From Flavobacterium hiemivividum (GTDB lineage: Bacteria > Bacteroidota > Bacteroidia > Flavobacteriales > Flavobacteriaceae), in the NCBI RefSeq assembly GCF_004349145.1, contig NZ_SMFO01000002.1:124001-188000 (forward strand): 64,000 bases of DNA, written 5' to 3'. Position 1 is the stretch's first letter. Each line of letters starts with the position of its first letter. Below are positions 1-9,439 of the stretch, in pieces. The notes beneath the pieces were generated by a model. That model saw only the letters and a program-made list of their open reading frames with translations, made no database searches and was not told the DNA's origin. The translations under genes were made by a program, and so were the position numbers.

Positions 1-512
1 GAAAATATAAGAAGTAAAGCGATTAACACAGTCATCGCAAAAGGAATTCCATAAAAATCAAAAACATAGCGCTGCAGTACAATAACTACTAAATAAAGTC
101 TAAAAGCAGAGCTTATCGTTCTACTAATTAAGAAAATAGAAGCCGCAGTTTTATAACTGTAAAACCCCATTCTTTGCTCGATATAGCTGTAAATAGAGGT
201 TAAATTCATTCTGTAATACAACGGTAATAATAACTTGGTGATTATTATAAATCCTATTGCATTACCTATTATAAATTGAAAATATTTGAATTGTTCACCA
301 CCAGCTGCACCAACTTCTCCAGGAACGGAAATGAAAGTAACTCCAGAAAGAGCAGTTCCAATCATACCAAAAGCCACTAAATACCATTTTGAATTTTTGT
401 TGGCAGTAAAAAACGCTTCGTTTCCATCATCTTTCCGACTCACTCTGTGAGAGATATAAAATAATACTCCGAAATAAACGATGATTAGAATGAGGATTGC
501 GCTTGGTGTCAT
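1..512 (-). CDS. Sodium:solute symporter family transporter (partial, C-terminus outside window)
   Basis: Only the first ~170 residues are present; the gene runs off the left edge. The N-terminus starts MTPSAILILIIVYFGVLFY and has several hydrophobic helices. The stretches SGVTFISVPGEVGAAGGEQF and TSIYSYIEQRMG, followed by an RTISSAFRL-type helix, are typical of SSS-family symporters for sugars and related solutes. It is the last visible gene of the minus-strand arm, 63 bp after murQ. From that position I infer inner-membrane uptake of MurNAc or another peptidoglycan sugar. The family call is firm; the substrate is inferred from neighbours only. Confidence 0.85.
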   Translation of the reverse strand, partial: MTPSAILILIIVYFGVLFYISHRVSRKDDGNEAFFTANKNSKWYLVAFGMIGTALSGVTFISVPGEVGAAGGEQFKYFQFIIGNAIGFIIITKLLLPLYYRMNLTSIYSYIEQRMGFYSYKTAASIFLISRTISSAFRLYLVVIVLQRYVFDFYGIPFAMTVLIALLLIF

Positions 513-575
513 TTTTGGTTTTTAGAGGTTGGTAGTTCTGTTGTAAATGTAGAGTAGAGTTTGAAGTATTTACTA

Positions 576-1403
576 TTAGTTTCCTAAATTTTTATTTTCA
601 GCTAATAAAACAGCTCTAACACTTTTGTATTTATTTAATAGTTCTGCAGCTAATTTTTCATCTATTCGAAGCTCTTCTACAATCATTTCAACACCTCTTT
701 GAACTAGTTTTTTGTTAGATAGTTGCATGTCAATCATTTTGTTTCCATACACTTTTCCAAGCTTTATCATTACCGAAGTAGAGATCATATTTAGGACAAG
801 TTTTTGCGAAGTTCCCGCTTTCATACGTGTACTTCCTGTTAGAAACTCTGGACCTACAACAATTTCAATAGGAAAATCGGCTTCTGCTGAGATCAAACTA
901 TTGCTATTACAAGAAATACTTCCGGTGCTAATTTTATTTTCACCAGCCATTTTTAAACCACCAATGACATAAGGGGTATTTCCCGAGGCTGCAATTCCAA
1001 TAACAAAATCAGCACTTGTAATGTTATGTTTTTTTAAATCTAGCCAAGCTTGATTAAAATCATCTTCGGCGTTTTCAACTGCTTTTCTAATGGCGTAATC
1101 TCCACCAGCAATAATTCCGATTACTAAATCGTGCGGCACTCCAAAAGTAGGAGGGCACTCTGATGCATCTAAAATACCAATTCTACCAGAAGTTCCAGCA
1201 CCAATATAAAACAAGCGACCGCCCTGTTGCATTTTTACAACAATGGCATCTACCAGTTTTTCAATATTTGGTATTTGTTTTTTTATTACGCTCGAAACTT
1301 TCTTATCCTCGGCATTGATTCCCATGAGTATTTCTTCGGTACTCATTTTTTCTAGATTAGCGTAAAGCGATTCTTTTTCGGTATCAGGATTATTTTTAGC
1401 CAT
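576..1403 (-). CDS. murQ: N-acetylmuramic acid 6-phosphate etherase
   Basis: Cytoplasmic enzyme that cleaves the D-lactyl ether of MurNAc-6-phosphate to give GlcNAc-6-phosphate and D-lactate. The 275-residue SIS-domain protein carries GAGTSGRIG (about residues 68-76), SECPPTFG with Glu82, ENAEDD with Glu113, and TRMKAGTSQK. Glu82 and Glu113 match the two catalytic acids known from E. coli MurQ (Glu83 and Glu114). It is slightly shorter than the ~300-residue E. coli protein, mainly at the C-terminus. It lies 42 bp downstream of namZ and upstream of the symporter, so the set fits MurNAc release, uptake and breakdown. The required MurNAc kinase is not seen in this window. Confidence 0.95.
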   Translation of the reverse strand: MAKNNPDTEKESLYANLEKMSTEEILMGINAEDKKVSSVIKKQIPNIEKLVDAIVVKMQQGGRLFYIGAGTSGRIGILDASECPPTFGVPHDLVIGIIAGGDYAIRKAVENAEDDFNQAWLDLKKHNITSADFVIGIAASGNTPYVIGGLKMAGENKISTGSISCNSNSLISAEADFPIEIVVGPEFLTGSTRMKAGTSQKLVLNMISTSVMIKLGKVYGNKMIDMQLSNKKLVQRGVEMIVEELRIDEKLAAELLNKYKSVRAVLLAENKNLGN

Positions 1404-1445
1404 TTTTATACTATTTAAAAGGTGAAGCTTTAATTATTTATTGTA

Positions 1446-2648
1446 TTAATAAATCAAATATTTAGAACGCATTTTTTTAAATGAATTCAAATCTTTCTGC
1501 CAGCTTTGTCTTATCTTACTTTCCGAAACTCCAGTTTCAATCTGAGTTTGTAATTTCTTTGTTCCAGCTAATTTTGTAAAAAAGGCGTTGAAAAATTTAG
1601 TTTTGTCGCTGGTGTTTTCATAGGCTTTAATTAGCCATTTTAGTTCAAGTCGTTTAAGTTTAGGGTAGGATGTTAGATCCTCACCAAAGCATTCTTTTCC
1701 ATTATGCATGGGGTCTTTAGCTCCAAAATTTGGTTTTGGAGTAAAGCTAAAATCAAAACTTTTTTTATTTAAAAAAGGGGAACCATAGATTTGAAATTGC
1801 TTTTCTGTACCGCGGCCCATACTTACATTAGTACCTTCAAATAGGCATAAACTAGCATAGAGATTTATAGATTGGTCGTTTGGTAAGTTTGGCGATGGTT
1901 TTACTAGTAAGCTGTATTGCATTTTACGATTATAGTCGATACAAGGGATAACAGTTAATTTGCATTGTGCTGCATTTTTTAACCATTTTTGACCATTTAT
2001 CATTTTTCCATATTCACCAATTGACATTCCATGAAGCAGCGGAATAGGATGCATGCCAACAAAACTTGTAAATTCTTTTTCTAATAACGAACCATCCACA
2101 ATACTACCATTTGGATTTGGTCGGTCTAGGATTATGAGAGGAATTCCATTCTCAGCACATGCTTCCATAACATAATGTAAAGAAGAAATATAAGTGTAAA
2201 AACGAGCACCAACATCTTGCAAATCGAATAGCAAAACATCAAGGTTCGCTAATTGTGCTGGTTTTGGTTTTTTGTTATCTCCGTAAAGGGAAATTATTGG
2301 CAATCCAGTTTTAGGATCTTTTCCATCAACCACATGTTCGCCTGCATCTGCCGTTCCTCTAAAACCGTGCTCAGGCGCAAAGATGGTTTGAACATTTATT
2401 TTTTTATCTAGTAGGAAGTCGACTAAATGAGTATTATTAGACAAAATTCCAGTTTGATTGGTTATGATTCCAACTTTTTTATCTTTTAATAATGGGAGGT
2501 ACTTCTCAAAATTATCAGCTCCAGTTTTGATAACGCTTTTAGACTTATTCGTTTTAGGATCTATTTCTATGTTTGATGGAGTCGAGGAAGCTTGAAAAGA
2601 AATAGAAAACAACAAAATAAAGGTTAGTTTTTTTATAAATAAATCCAT
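1446..2648 (-). CDS. namZ: Exo-beta-N-acetylmuramidase, NamZ/DUF1343 (GH171) family
   Basis: The family founder, NamZ of Bacillus subtilis, releases MurNAc from the non-reducing end of peptidoglycan glycan fragments. This 400-residue protein has an export signal (hydrophobic residues ~8-20), then VGIITNQTGI, FAPEHGFRGTADAGEHV (Glu93), LLFDLQDVGARFYTY, LDRPNPNG, LLHGMSIGEYG and a MGRGTEKQFQIYGSP block, all characteristic of DUF1343. It is probably periplasmic. It sits directly upstream of murQ in the same direction, the pairing also seen in the B. subtilis muropeptide-rescue cluster. The assignment of Glu93 as a catalytic residue is inference from its conservation. Confidence 0.88.
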   Translation of the reverse strand: MDLFIKKLTFILLFSISFQASSTPSNIEIDPKTNKSKSVIKTGADNFEKYLPLLKDKKVGIITNQTGILSNNTHLVDFLLDKKINVQTIFAPEHGFRGTADAGEHVVDGKDPKTGLPIISLYGDNKKPKPAQLANLDVLLFDLQDVGARFYTYISSLHYVMEACAENGIPLIILDRPNPNGSIVDGSLLEKEFTSFVGMHPIPLLHGMSIGEYGKMINGQKWLKNAAQCKLTVIPCIDYNRKMQYSLLVKPSPNLPNDQSINLYASLCLFEGTNVSMGRGTEKQFQIYGSPFLNKKSFDFSFTPKPNFGAKDPMHNGKECFGEDLTSYPKLKRLELKWLIKAYENTSDKTKFFNAFFTKLAGTKKLQTQIETGVSESKIRQSWQKDLNSFKKMRSKYLIY

Positions 2649-2710
2649 GATAATTTAAGATTAAATCACTGTTATTAAAAGCGATAATTAGTTGAAATGA
2701 GGATAAGGTA

Positions 2711-2737
2711 AACCACTTTAGCTAAGCTAAAGTGGTT
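2711..2737. repeat. Perfect 13-bp inverted repeat inside the susCD-namZ-murQ arm
   Basis: AACCACTTTAGCT (2711-2723) and its exact reverse complement (2725-2737) are separated by one base. In minus-strand RNA this makes a strong hairpin between the DUF4397-like lipoprotein gene and namZ. There is no T-run after it on the minus strand, so it looks like an internal processing, stabilising or attenuating hairpin rather than a classical terminator. Confidence 0.7.
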
Positions 2738-2758
2738 ACTATCCAGTAAAATAAGGGT

Positions 2759-3589
2759 TTATTTATTTGTGAAGAAAGTTAATACGGGGATGTTTACCGT
2801 AGCACTAGGTAATCCATTGTTTAGACCTCCTACGTAACCTCTACTAAAAAAAGTGTAAGCTCTTCCTTTTCTTGGTGTAAGTGTAGTTTTGGCAACAATT
2901 GTAGCTGTGCCCACTGTACGCAATTGAACTTCGTATGTCGAAGATTCTAGATCAGGGATTGGTATAATTGGAATAAATGCTTCATTTCCTTTTAAGTATG
3001 TAACTCCAGAATATATAACAGCATTGCTATTCAACTCTTTAATAGAGAAGTCAAAACCTGTTGTTGGCGTATTTGTAATCACATTTATAAAGCGGATATA
3101 AGCTTTTGTAGGGTCAGTTAGGGTAACTGACAAATCATCTTTTATTGTGTGTGCCGTATAATTTGGAGACAATCCTACTATGAAACTAGTGTAATTTTTT
3201 TTAGCCTCGATATTAAAAGGAGAAGTAAAAAGAGTACTAGCTGCTACAGTTGCAGTTGCAGGAGTCTCTACTCTCAAATTTTTAGTTCCAGAAGGAATTA
3301 ACGAGTAATTGATGGAAGCTGGATAACCACTACCATAGTTAGTTCCTATAGGTAAACCTGATAATACAGTAACTCCACTAGTTTTTACGTCATCAACATA
3401 CCAAATGGCACTAAAGTTTTTTCCGTCTGGACCAATAGCTGTATGTTGAAATTTCACTAAAGCATCATTTGGAGAAACACTTTCCTTATATGGAGAAAAA
3501 TTAGTTTCATCACCACAAGAAGAAAAGATACCTAAGCTAAGTACAGCTAATCCTAAGTACTTTGTAATTGTTATTTTTATATTTTTCAT
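2759..3589 (-). CDS. DUF4397-like surface lipoprotein of the SusCD locus
   Basis: 276-residue exported lipoprotein: a signal peptide ends in GIFSSC with Cys25 as the likely lipidated residue, followed by an acidic GDE start typical of exported Bacteroidota lipoproteins. The mature part appears to be two beta-sandwich units (about residues 40-150 and 155-270). The FIVGLSP and RAYTFFSRGYVGG segments resemble DUF4397 repeats. It lies 24 bp after susD, the place where SusE/SusF-type glycan-binding lipoproteins sit in other loci. A binding role on the cell surface is inferred from position only; no catalytic motif is visible. Confidence 0.65.
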   Translation of the reverse strand: MKNIKITITKYLGLAVLSLGIFSSCGDETNFSPYKESVSPNDALVKFQHTAIGPDGKNFSAIWYVDDVKTSGVTVLSGLPIGTNYGSGYPASINYSLIPSGTKNLRVETPATATVAASTLFTSPFNIEAKKNYTSFIVGLSPNYTAHTIKDDLSVTLTDPTKAYIRFINVITNTPTTGFDFSIKELNSNAVIYSGVTYLKGNEAFIPIIPIPDLESSTYEVQLRTVGTATIVAKTTLTPRKGRAYTFFSRGYVGGLNNGLPSATVNIPVLTFFTNK

Positions 3590-3613
3590 CTGAATTTATT
3601 TAAGAGTAGATAA

Positions 3614-5161
3614 TTAGGGTTGAGAGAACCACATTTCTTCTGTATGATAGCTTGGTTTATCCGCTCCAATAGCTTGCAATGCAGCAAAGTTCCATACGTA
3701 TTCTGAATTGAAACGCGGACGAACTCTATATGCTAATTTTCCATTATTATCTGGCGACAATGTAGGGAAAGCTATTGTTTCATAAACCAAAGGATCATAG
3801 TGGTATTTTCTCATATCCGTCCAAGTTTCTAAATATCCATACCCAAAAAGGGCTACATATTTTTGCATCATAATGTGCTTAATCGTCAGATTTGCAGCAG
3901 TAGGAACAATATTTACATCACTAAGGAAAGCGGCTTTTTGCGCAGCCGTAATCAATGCAGCTGTTGGTGCAACTGTAGATACAACCGTATTTCTATTTAC
4001 CATATCAATACTTGCTTCAATCCCTTTTTTGTAAGCGTCTAATGCCATTGCTTTGTCTCCTTTTATAAATGCTGCTTCTGCTTTTATGAATTGTAATTCA
4101 GCATAAGTCATTAAAGGAAAATCAGCTTTGTCTCTAAAAAGGTATCTTCCAGGAATAGTACTGTTTCCAGAGCCTATCGTTCCCCATAAGTTAGGAATAC
4201 GCGTAGCAGCAACAGTTCCAGCTGTAGTACTTAATGGATTTCCTCTAAAAACGCCATCTGCCGAAGGTTGTAAAATGTTAGCCATACGTGGATCTACCGT
4301 TCCTCCAAATACTGTTCCATCCATAGCACGCAAAATGAAATCAGATTGACGGAAACTATTTAAGTTATTACGACTAGGTCCGAAAAAGTTAGCGTCAGAT
4401 GTGCTTGTTGCTGTAAATTTAACGTAGCAATCATCATTGATGCTTGATAACGATTTGTTTACATATTCAATCACTTTATCAGGGCTGTAAGTTGTTTTGT
4501 TGATTAAGTTATTTGAATTTCTAGCTAATACTCCATAGGCAAATTTGGTCCATTTAGTTCTATCACCACCATATATTAAATCTCCTTTTGCGGTATAACT
4601 AACATCTGATTTTCCATCCGTTCTTGCTAAATCAACGATAGCTTCATTAGCTAATTTTACCACTTCAGCATAAGCCTCTTCTTGAGTTCCATAGTCAAAT
4701 GTAAGCCTAGCAGTAAAGACTTGATCAAATTTGATAAGATTTGAATGGTAGTCTGTAGATACTTGCCAAGTCCAAGCTTTAATTGCTTTTGATAAACCTA
4801 CTATATCATATCGTTGGTTTTTATTTGCAACTTCTTGAGCTTGTGTAAGGTTTAATCCAATCGAGTAATAAGCCATTTTCCAAATTTCTCCACCACTATC
4901 ACTATTTGCAATATAACCGTATTGGTCAAATATATAATTAGCGGTTGTATGAGAAAAGTATTGGGTGTATTTACCTAAGAATCTAGAATCAAATTGAATT
5001 CCTGTAGCCATAGAGGCCTGGATATTAGGTAAAAGATATATTGGCTCCGTAACAGTTGGAAAACTGGGATTAATATTTACTTCTGCTATTTCATCACGAT
5101 TACAAGCTGTAGATAATAAGGCTACCATTGATACAGCTATATATTTTGTTATGTTTTTCAT
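3614..5161 (-). CDS. SusD/RagB-family nutrient-binding outer-membrane lipoprotein
   Basis: 515-residue lipoprotein with signal peptide ending LLSTAC (Cys20). The SusD hallmarks are a helical TPR-like body and the C-terminal part with YAELQFIKAEAAF, then KYVALFGYGYLETWTDMRKY, resembling the SusD_2-type subgroup. SusD proteins form the lid on the SusC transporter and bind the oligomer to be imported. It follows susC with an 11-bp gap, the standard operon order. Given the downstream muramidase and MurQ, the ligand is inferred to be a peptidoglycan-derived glycan or muropeptide. Confidence 0.92.
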   Translation of the reverse strand: MKNITKYIAVSMVALLSTACNRDEIAEVNINPSFPTVTEPIYLLPNIQASMATGIQFDSRFLGKYTQYFSHTTANYIFDQYGYIANSDSGGEIWKMAYYSIGLNLTQAQEVANKNQRYDIVGLSKAIKAWTWQVSTDYHSNLIKFDQVFTARLTFDYGTQEEAYAEVVKLANEAIVDLARTDGKSDVSYTAKGDLIYGGDRTKWTKFAYGVLARNSNNLINKTTYSPDKVIEYVNKSLSSINDDCYVKFTATSTSDANFFGPSRNNLNSFRQSDFILRAMDGTVFGGTVDPRMANILQPSADGVFRGNPLSTTAGTVAATRIPNLWGTIGSGNSTIPGRYLFRDKADFPLMTYAELQFIKAEAAFIKGDKAMALDAYKKGIEASIDMVNRNTVVSTVAPTAALITAAQKAAFLSDVNIVPTAANLTIKHIMMQKYVALFGYGYLETWTDMRKYHYDPLVYETIAFPTLSPDNNGKLAYRVRPRFNSEYVWNFAALQAIGADKPSYHTEEMWFSQP

Positions 5162-5172
5162 TTTATTATGTA

Positions 5173-8100
5173 TTAAATTCCAAATTTAAAACCTAGATTA
5201 AAACCTCTTGCGGTTGAAAGTACTCCGTAGTCAAACCCTGTACCACCTGCGCCACCAGAACTTGCGTTCAAACCATTTACAGCAGGATCAGCTCCTGTAT
5301 AATTTGTGATCATAAAGGCATCAGTTACGGTGATATACATGGAAACACTACTGAAAAATTTTGTTTTTTTCAACATTTCCGAAGAGAACTTATAGCTCGC
5401 TGTGATGTCTCTCATTCTTAACCAATTGATGTCTTTTTCGATAAAGTCAGAGTCAACATAATTAAGATTATAATATTCGTTTTGGTAGTAAGGAGTTACT
5501 TGAATATTGTTTTTAGTTGGTGTAGAAGAGTTTTCTAAACCGTCTTGGAATACACCTTCTAAAACCAAGGGAGTTTCACGATCTAAAGTTTTAGTACTTA
5601 AACCTTGAGTGTATAAATACGCTGCTGTTGCATTGTAAATATCTCCACCTTTACGGATGTCTAACAAGAAGGATAATTTGAAGTTTTTATAGTTAAAACT
5701 ATTTTGAAGTCCAATAGAAAAATCAGGATTTCTATCACCTACAATAGGAAAGGACTGATCTTTCACTGGCTGACCATTTGAAGGGTTGATTAAAATATCA
5801 CCGTTGTTGTTTCTCAAATTAGTAAATCCTGTAAACGTTGTCAATGGGCCACCTACTCTGGCACCACCTCTAATGTTTCCAAATAACCAAGTGTCTGAAG
5901 TATAATATTCAGGTAAAGTAGGAGGTAGGCTTAATAATTCACTGTCTGTTTTAGTGAAATTGGCCATTACATCCCAGCTAAAGTTATCTGTTAAGATTGG
6001 CGAACCTGTAAGTGTCATCTCAAGCCCTCTGTTTTGTAACGCTCCAAAGTTAAATGCAGTTAATACAAATCCAGTTCCATAACTTAAACGCATGTTGTTG
6101 ATAATAGGATTATCAGTTTTTCTTTTATAAACAGCAACGTCAATACCTATTCTGTTTTTAAGAAAACGCATCTCTGTACCAAACTCAGTAGAGGTATTCA
6201 TCTCTGCTTGAAGATTAGGATTTGCTCCAGTAACTGAATAACCAAAACCTCCACCAGTGGTTGGCTTGGTTTCATAAGTAGGCGATATCGAATAAGGCTT
6301 AGCGTCATTTGCTACTCTTGCATAAGATGCTCTTAATTTTCCATAAGATAAAATATCGTTGTCTTTTAATGCGCCTAATTCTGTAAACACAAAACTTAAA
6401 GAAGATGAAGGATAAAAGAAAGAGTTGTTTGCTCTTGGTAAAGTGGAAGAAACATCATTTCTTCCCGTTAATGTTAGGAATACAATTTTGTCATAGTCTA
6501 CAGTAAATTCTCCAAAAACACCATCAACGCGTCTTTTGATTATTCTTTCTTGTGAACGTTGTGATAATGGATCAGTATTATTAATATTCATTACGTCCAC
6601 CTCATAGTAACGTTCTCCTTTTGTAGAAAGAATTTTATAGTTATTCTCTAATCTAGCAGCACCTATACGAAGTAAACCATTAAATTTTCCAATGGTATGT
6701 TTTGCAGTACCAAATGCTAAATAGTTGTAATTATTCGATTGATCAGTATATTGCTCAAAGTAACCACCTGTCGAAATACCAGTACCGCTACCAATACCTA
6801 AGGCACTTCTAGATGATTCTGGATGTACTGACTTGAATCCTTGAGTTGAGTTTGCATCTATACCAAAACGTCCTGTAAAACTTAACCAAGATAAAGGATC
6901 ATAAGTTAAAGCAACATTGGTTAAAATACGATTGTTTTTATCATTTCCTTTGTTTTTATTTACTTCAAAAAATGGATTATCTACCTCAGTATCATTTGTT
7001 CCATCAGTAATTTTACGTCGGCTACCATCAGAGTTTAAATAATTTGTAACGTCCTCATTAGCAGGATAAGATAATAAGTTTAATAAAAATCCACCAGCTC
7101 CTTTAGATGTTTTGTCTGTTTCAGATTTGATGTAAGAAAAAGAAGCTTCTGATTTTAATTTATCACTAATTTTTGCAGTTCCGCTTAAAGATAAATTTAA
7201 TCTATTGTAAGCTGAATTTGGAACAACACCAGTTTGCTCTAAATTAGACATAGACAAACGATACGTCATTTGTTCCGTTCCTGCGTCAAAAGTAAGGGCG
7301 TTTGTTTTCTTAATACCTGTTTTAAAGAAACTATTGATATTGTCATATAATTGAGTTCCATCAGCATATTTTTCTCCAAAATGTCTACGAAAATTATTAT
7401 TAGATATACCATTAGAACCTCTTTGATAAACTCTTTGTGTTTCTGGGAAACGATATACATCATCTAGCCTGATATCTGTGGAATAGGTGATTGTACCTTT
7501 TCCTTTTTTTCCTTTTTTAGTAGTAATGATGATAGCTCCATTTCCTGCTTCTATACCATATAATGCAGCAGCTTCAGGGCCTTTCAATACAGTAACTGAC
7601 TCAATATCATCTGGATTTATATCAGCACCACGATTGGTATAATCAGTATCTCTGTTTGGTCCATTCGAAATTAATAATCCTTGATCTAAAGTAGAGTTAC
7701 TAATAGGTAAACCATCAACAATAAACAAAGGTGAATTGTTTCCACTCATTGAGTTTACACCACGTAGTTGGATTGCAGCAGAAGCGCCCGGAGCACCAGA
7801 AGTACTAGTTACTGTTAAACCTGCTATTCTTCCTTGTAAAGCATTGATGAAATTTTCTCTTTGCGTATCGGCGATATCAGAACCTTTTACACCTTGTGTG
7901 GCATAACCTAAAGATGCTTTTGGTCGATTAATACCAAAGGCTCCAGTTACTGTAACTTCTTTTAGATTTTCTGCACCTTCATTTAATGTAAGGTTTAATG
8001 TGGATCCTGTCACTTTTAATTCTTTGGTTTCAAAACCAATATAACTAAAAACAAGCACATCAGTGTTTGATGCATTGATAGCATAGTTACCATCTAAATC

Positions 8101-8259
8101 AGTGACGCCACTCTTAGTAGTGCCTTTAATGAGAACTGTCACTCCAGGAATCGGAATCCCATCGGTTTTGTTTTTTACAGTTCCAGTAATTGTTTTTGTT
8201 TGTGCAAATGTGATTTGTACTACCAAAAACAACAATGAAATCAGGAATAATTTTTTCAT
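5173..8259 (-). CDS. SusC/RagA-family TonB-dependent outer-membrane transporter
   Basis: The start is placed at the internal Met of MKKLFLISLLFLVVQITFAQ, because this opens a proper signal peptide; the longer frame adds 11 unlikely residues. After the signal come a carboxypeptidase-regulatory-like domain (ITGTVKNKTDGIPIPGVTVL), the plug with the SusC-type ALQGRIAGLTV and the SVTVLKGPEAAALYG box, and a long beta-barrel ending in an aromatic-rich FNLGFKFGI. The length (~1028 residues) is normal for SusC. It heads the minus-strand arm. It would import glycan fragments across the outer membrane with TonB energy. Confidence 0.94.
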   Translation of the reverse strand: MKKLFLISLLFLVVQITFAQTKTITGTVKNKTDGIPIPGVTVLIKGTTKSGVTDLDGNYAINASNTDVLVFSYIGFETKELKVTGSTLNLTLNEGAENLKEVTVTGAFGINRPKASLGYATQGVKGSDIADTQRENFINALQGRIAGLTVTSTSGAPGASAAIQLRGVNSMSGNNSPLFIVDGLPISNSTLDQGLLISNGPNRDTDYTNRGADINPDDIESVTVLKGPEAAALYGIEAGNGAIIITTKKGKKGKGTITYSTDIRLDDVYRFPETQRVYQRGSNGISNNNFRRHFGEKYADGTQLYDNINSFFKTGIKKTNALTFDAGTEQMTYRLSMSNLEQTGVVPNSAYNRLNLSLSGTAKISDKLKSEASFSYIKSETDKTSKGAGGFLLNLLSYPANEDVTNYLNSDGSRRKITDGTNDTEVDNPFFEVNKNKGNDKNNRILTNVALTYDPLSWLSFTGRFGIDANSTQGFKSVHPESSRSALGIGSGTGISTGGYFEQYTDQSNNYNYLAFGTAKHTIGKFNGLLRIGAARLENNYKILSTKGERYYEVDVMNINNTDPLSQRSQERIIKRRVDGVFGEFTVDYDKIVFLTLTGRNDVSSTLPRANNSFFYPSSSLSFVFTELGALKDNDILSYGKLRASYARVANDAKPYSISPTYETKPTTGGGFGYSVTGANPNLQAEMNTSTEFGTEMRFLKNRIGIDVAVYKRKTDNPIINNMRLSYGTGFVLTAFNFGALQNRGLEMTLTGSPILTDNFSWDVMANFTKTDSELLSLPPTLPEYYTSDTWLFGNIRGGARVGGPLTTFTGFTNLRNNNGDILINPSNGQPVKDQSFPIVGDRNPDFSIGLQNSFNYKNFKLSFLLDIRKGGDIYNATAAYLYTQGLSTKTLDRETPLVLEGVFQDGLENSSTPTKNNIQVTPYYQNEYYNLNYVDSDFIEKDINWLRMRDITASYKFSSEMLKKTKFFSSVSMYITVTDAFMITNYTGADPAVNGLNASSGGAGGTGFDYGVLSTARGFNLGFKFGI

Positions 8260-8289
8260 AATTATTTGGTTTATGTTATGGTTATTAAA

Positions 8290-8297
8290 CAAATGTA
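8290..8297 (-). promoter_or_regulatory. Likely -7 element of the susC promoter
   Basis: TACATTTG on the minus strand fits the Bacteroidota TAnnTTTG -7 consensus and lies about 30 bp upstream of the chosen susC start. A TTTG occurs further upstream (8312-8309), but the 11-base gap is too short for a canonical -33 box, so only the -7 element is supported. Confidence 0.45.
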
Positions 8298-8444
8298 TTT
8301 ATTCTCTGCAAATAATTGCACTATTTTTCGAGTTATTTTCATTAAAAACTTTAATAATGCAACATAACGCAGTTTTTTGTTGTTTAAATTTGCAGATAAT
8401 CGAAATTCTATCATAAATTAGAACCTACTAATTCATTATTTTTA

Positions 8445-8452
8445 TACATTTG
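8445..8452 (+). promoter_or_regulatory. Likely -7 element of the DeoR-regulator promoter
   Basis: TACATTTG matches TAnnTTTG 23 bp before the ATG. A weak -33 candidate (TTAG, 8418-8421) lies 23 bases upstream. The same octamer is found on the opposite strand in front of susC, so the 216-bp intergenic region holds divergent promoters. Confidence 0.45.
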
Positions 8453-8475
8453 TTTTTATCATACACCATTATACT

Positions 8476-9225
8476 ATGCTTAAAGCAGAAAGACGTAATA
8501 TTATATTGAAAAAACTTACTGATGAACAGCGAATTAGCACAATTGACTTGGCTGAGGAGTTGGCTGTCTCTGAAGATACTATTAGAAGGGATTTAATTAA
8601 GTTGCATGAAAAAGGACTTCTTGAAAAAGTGTATGGTGGTGCTATTCCCGTTGTTAACAAGGCAAAAAATATTTTTGATATTGTGATATCAAACGTAGAT
8701 AAAAAAGAAATAATAGGGAATAAGGCGCTTTCGCTACTTCATGATGGTCAGGTGATCATTATGAGTGGGGGAACTACTAACTTGGTTTTTTCTAAATTAA
8801 TTCCACCATTATTAAAAGCGACAGTCTACACTTATAGTTTGCCTATTGCGATGCAATTGTCTCAATATCCTAATATAGATTTGATTTTTATTGGAGGTAA
8901 AATGCAAAAAAATGCTATGGTTACTATAGGAATCGATGTGCTTCAGGTTTTGTCAAAAATTAAGGCCGATATCTGTTTTATGGGAGCTAGTAGTATAAAT
9001 GTCCAACAAGGACTAACCGAAATGGGGTACGAGGTTTCCATTGTTAAGAAAGCAATGATCGAATCATCAGATAAAGTGGTTTCTATGTTTACTTCAGATA
9101 AATTGGCTACAAAGATGCCGCATGTTGTTTGCGAATTAAACAAGTTAGACACTATAGTTACAGATTTAAGTCCAGAAGATGCTAGGCTGGAAGAATATAG
9201 GAAATTAGGAGTTACCGTTTTATAA
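8476..9225 (+). CDS. DeoR/GlpR-family transcriptional regulator
   Basis: 249 residues. The N-terminal helix-turn-helix (MLKAERRNIILKKL, STIDLAEELAVSEDTIRRDL, GGAIP; residues 1-58) is the classical DeoR signature. The C-terminal ~180 residues form the sugar-phosphate-binding DeoRC domain (IMSGGTTN, FIGGKMQ, FMGASSI). It is divergent from susC and is followed by the dehydrogenase and hexosaminidase genes. I infer that it senses a phosphosugar such as MurNAc-6-P or GlcNAc-6-P and controls both arms. Many other bacteria use the RpiR-type MurR for this job, so a DeoR regulator would be a different solution. Confidence 0.9.
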   Translation: MLKAERRNIILKKLTDEQRISTIDLAEELAVSEDTIRRDLIKLHEKGLLEKVYGGAIPVVNKAKNIFDIVISNVDKKEIIGNKALSLLHDGQVIIMSGGTTNLVFSKLIPPLLKATVYTYSLPIAMQLSQYPNIDLIFIGGKMQKNAMVTIGIDVLQVLSKIKADICFMGASSINVQQGLTEMGYEVSIVKKAMIESSDKVVSMFTSDKLATKMPHVVCELNKLDTIVTDLSPEDARLEEYRKLGVTVL

Positions 9226-9367
9226 CAGTCTGGAAAAAATTTTTGCATTATTTTGCGTTATTTTTTTTACTTCTAGAGCAGTACAACAAAAAGATTTTTT
9301 TGGTTTTACGCTATCTTTGATGTGCAGTATTCAAACTTTGATATGTTATTAAACAAGGAAATAATTC

Positions 9368-9401
9368 TTTGATTTAAGATGTTTAACGAAGTTTAATTTA
9401 G
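9368..9401 (+). promoter_or_regulatory. Possible promoter of the dehydrogenase-esterase-GH20 arm
   Basis: TTTG (9368-9371) and TAATTTAG (9394-9401, one mismatch to TAnnTTTG) are separated by 22 bases, close to the usual Bacteroidota spacing. The ATG follows 38 bp downstream. The 214-bp gap between the regulator and the dehydrogenase otherwise shows nothing. Confidence 0.35.
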
Positions 9402-9439
9402 CCCGTTTACAACGAATATTTTAATATAATTAGATTTAC

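Noticed and set aside
8102-8416. Open frame of 104 codons on the plus strand
   Set aside because: Shadow of the SusC signal region that runs through the divergent promoter.
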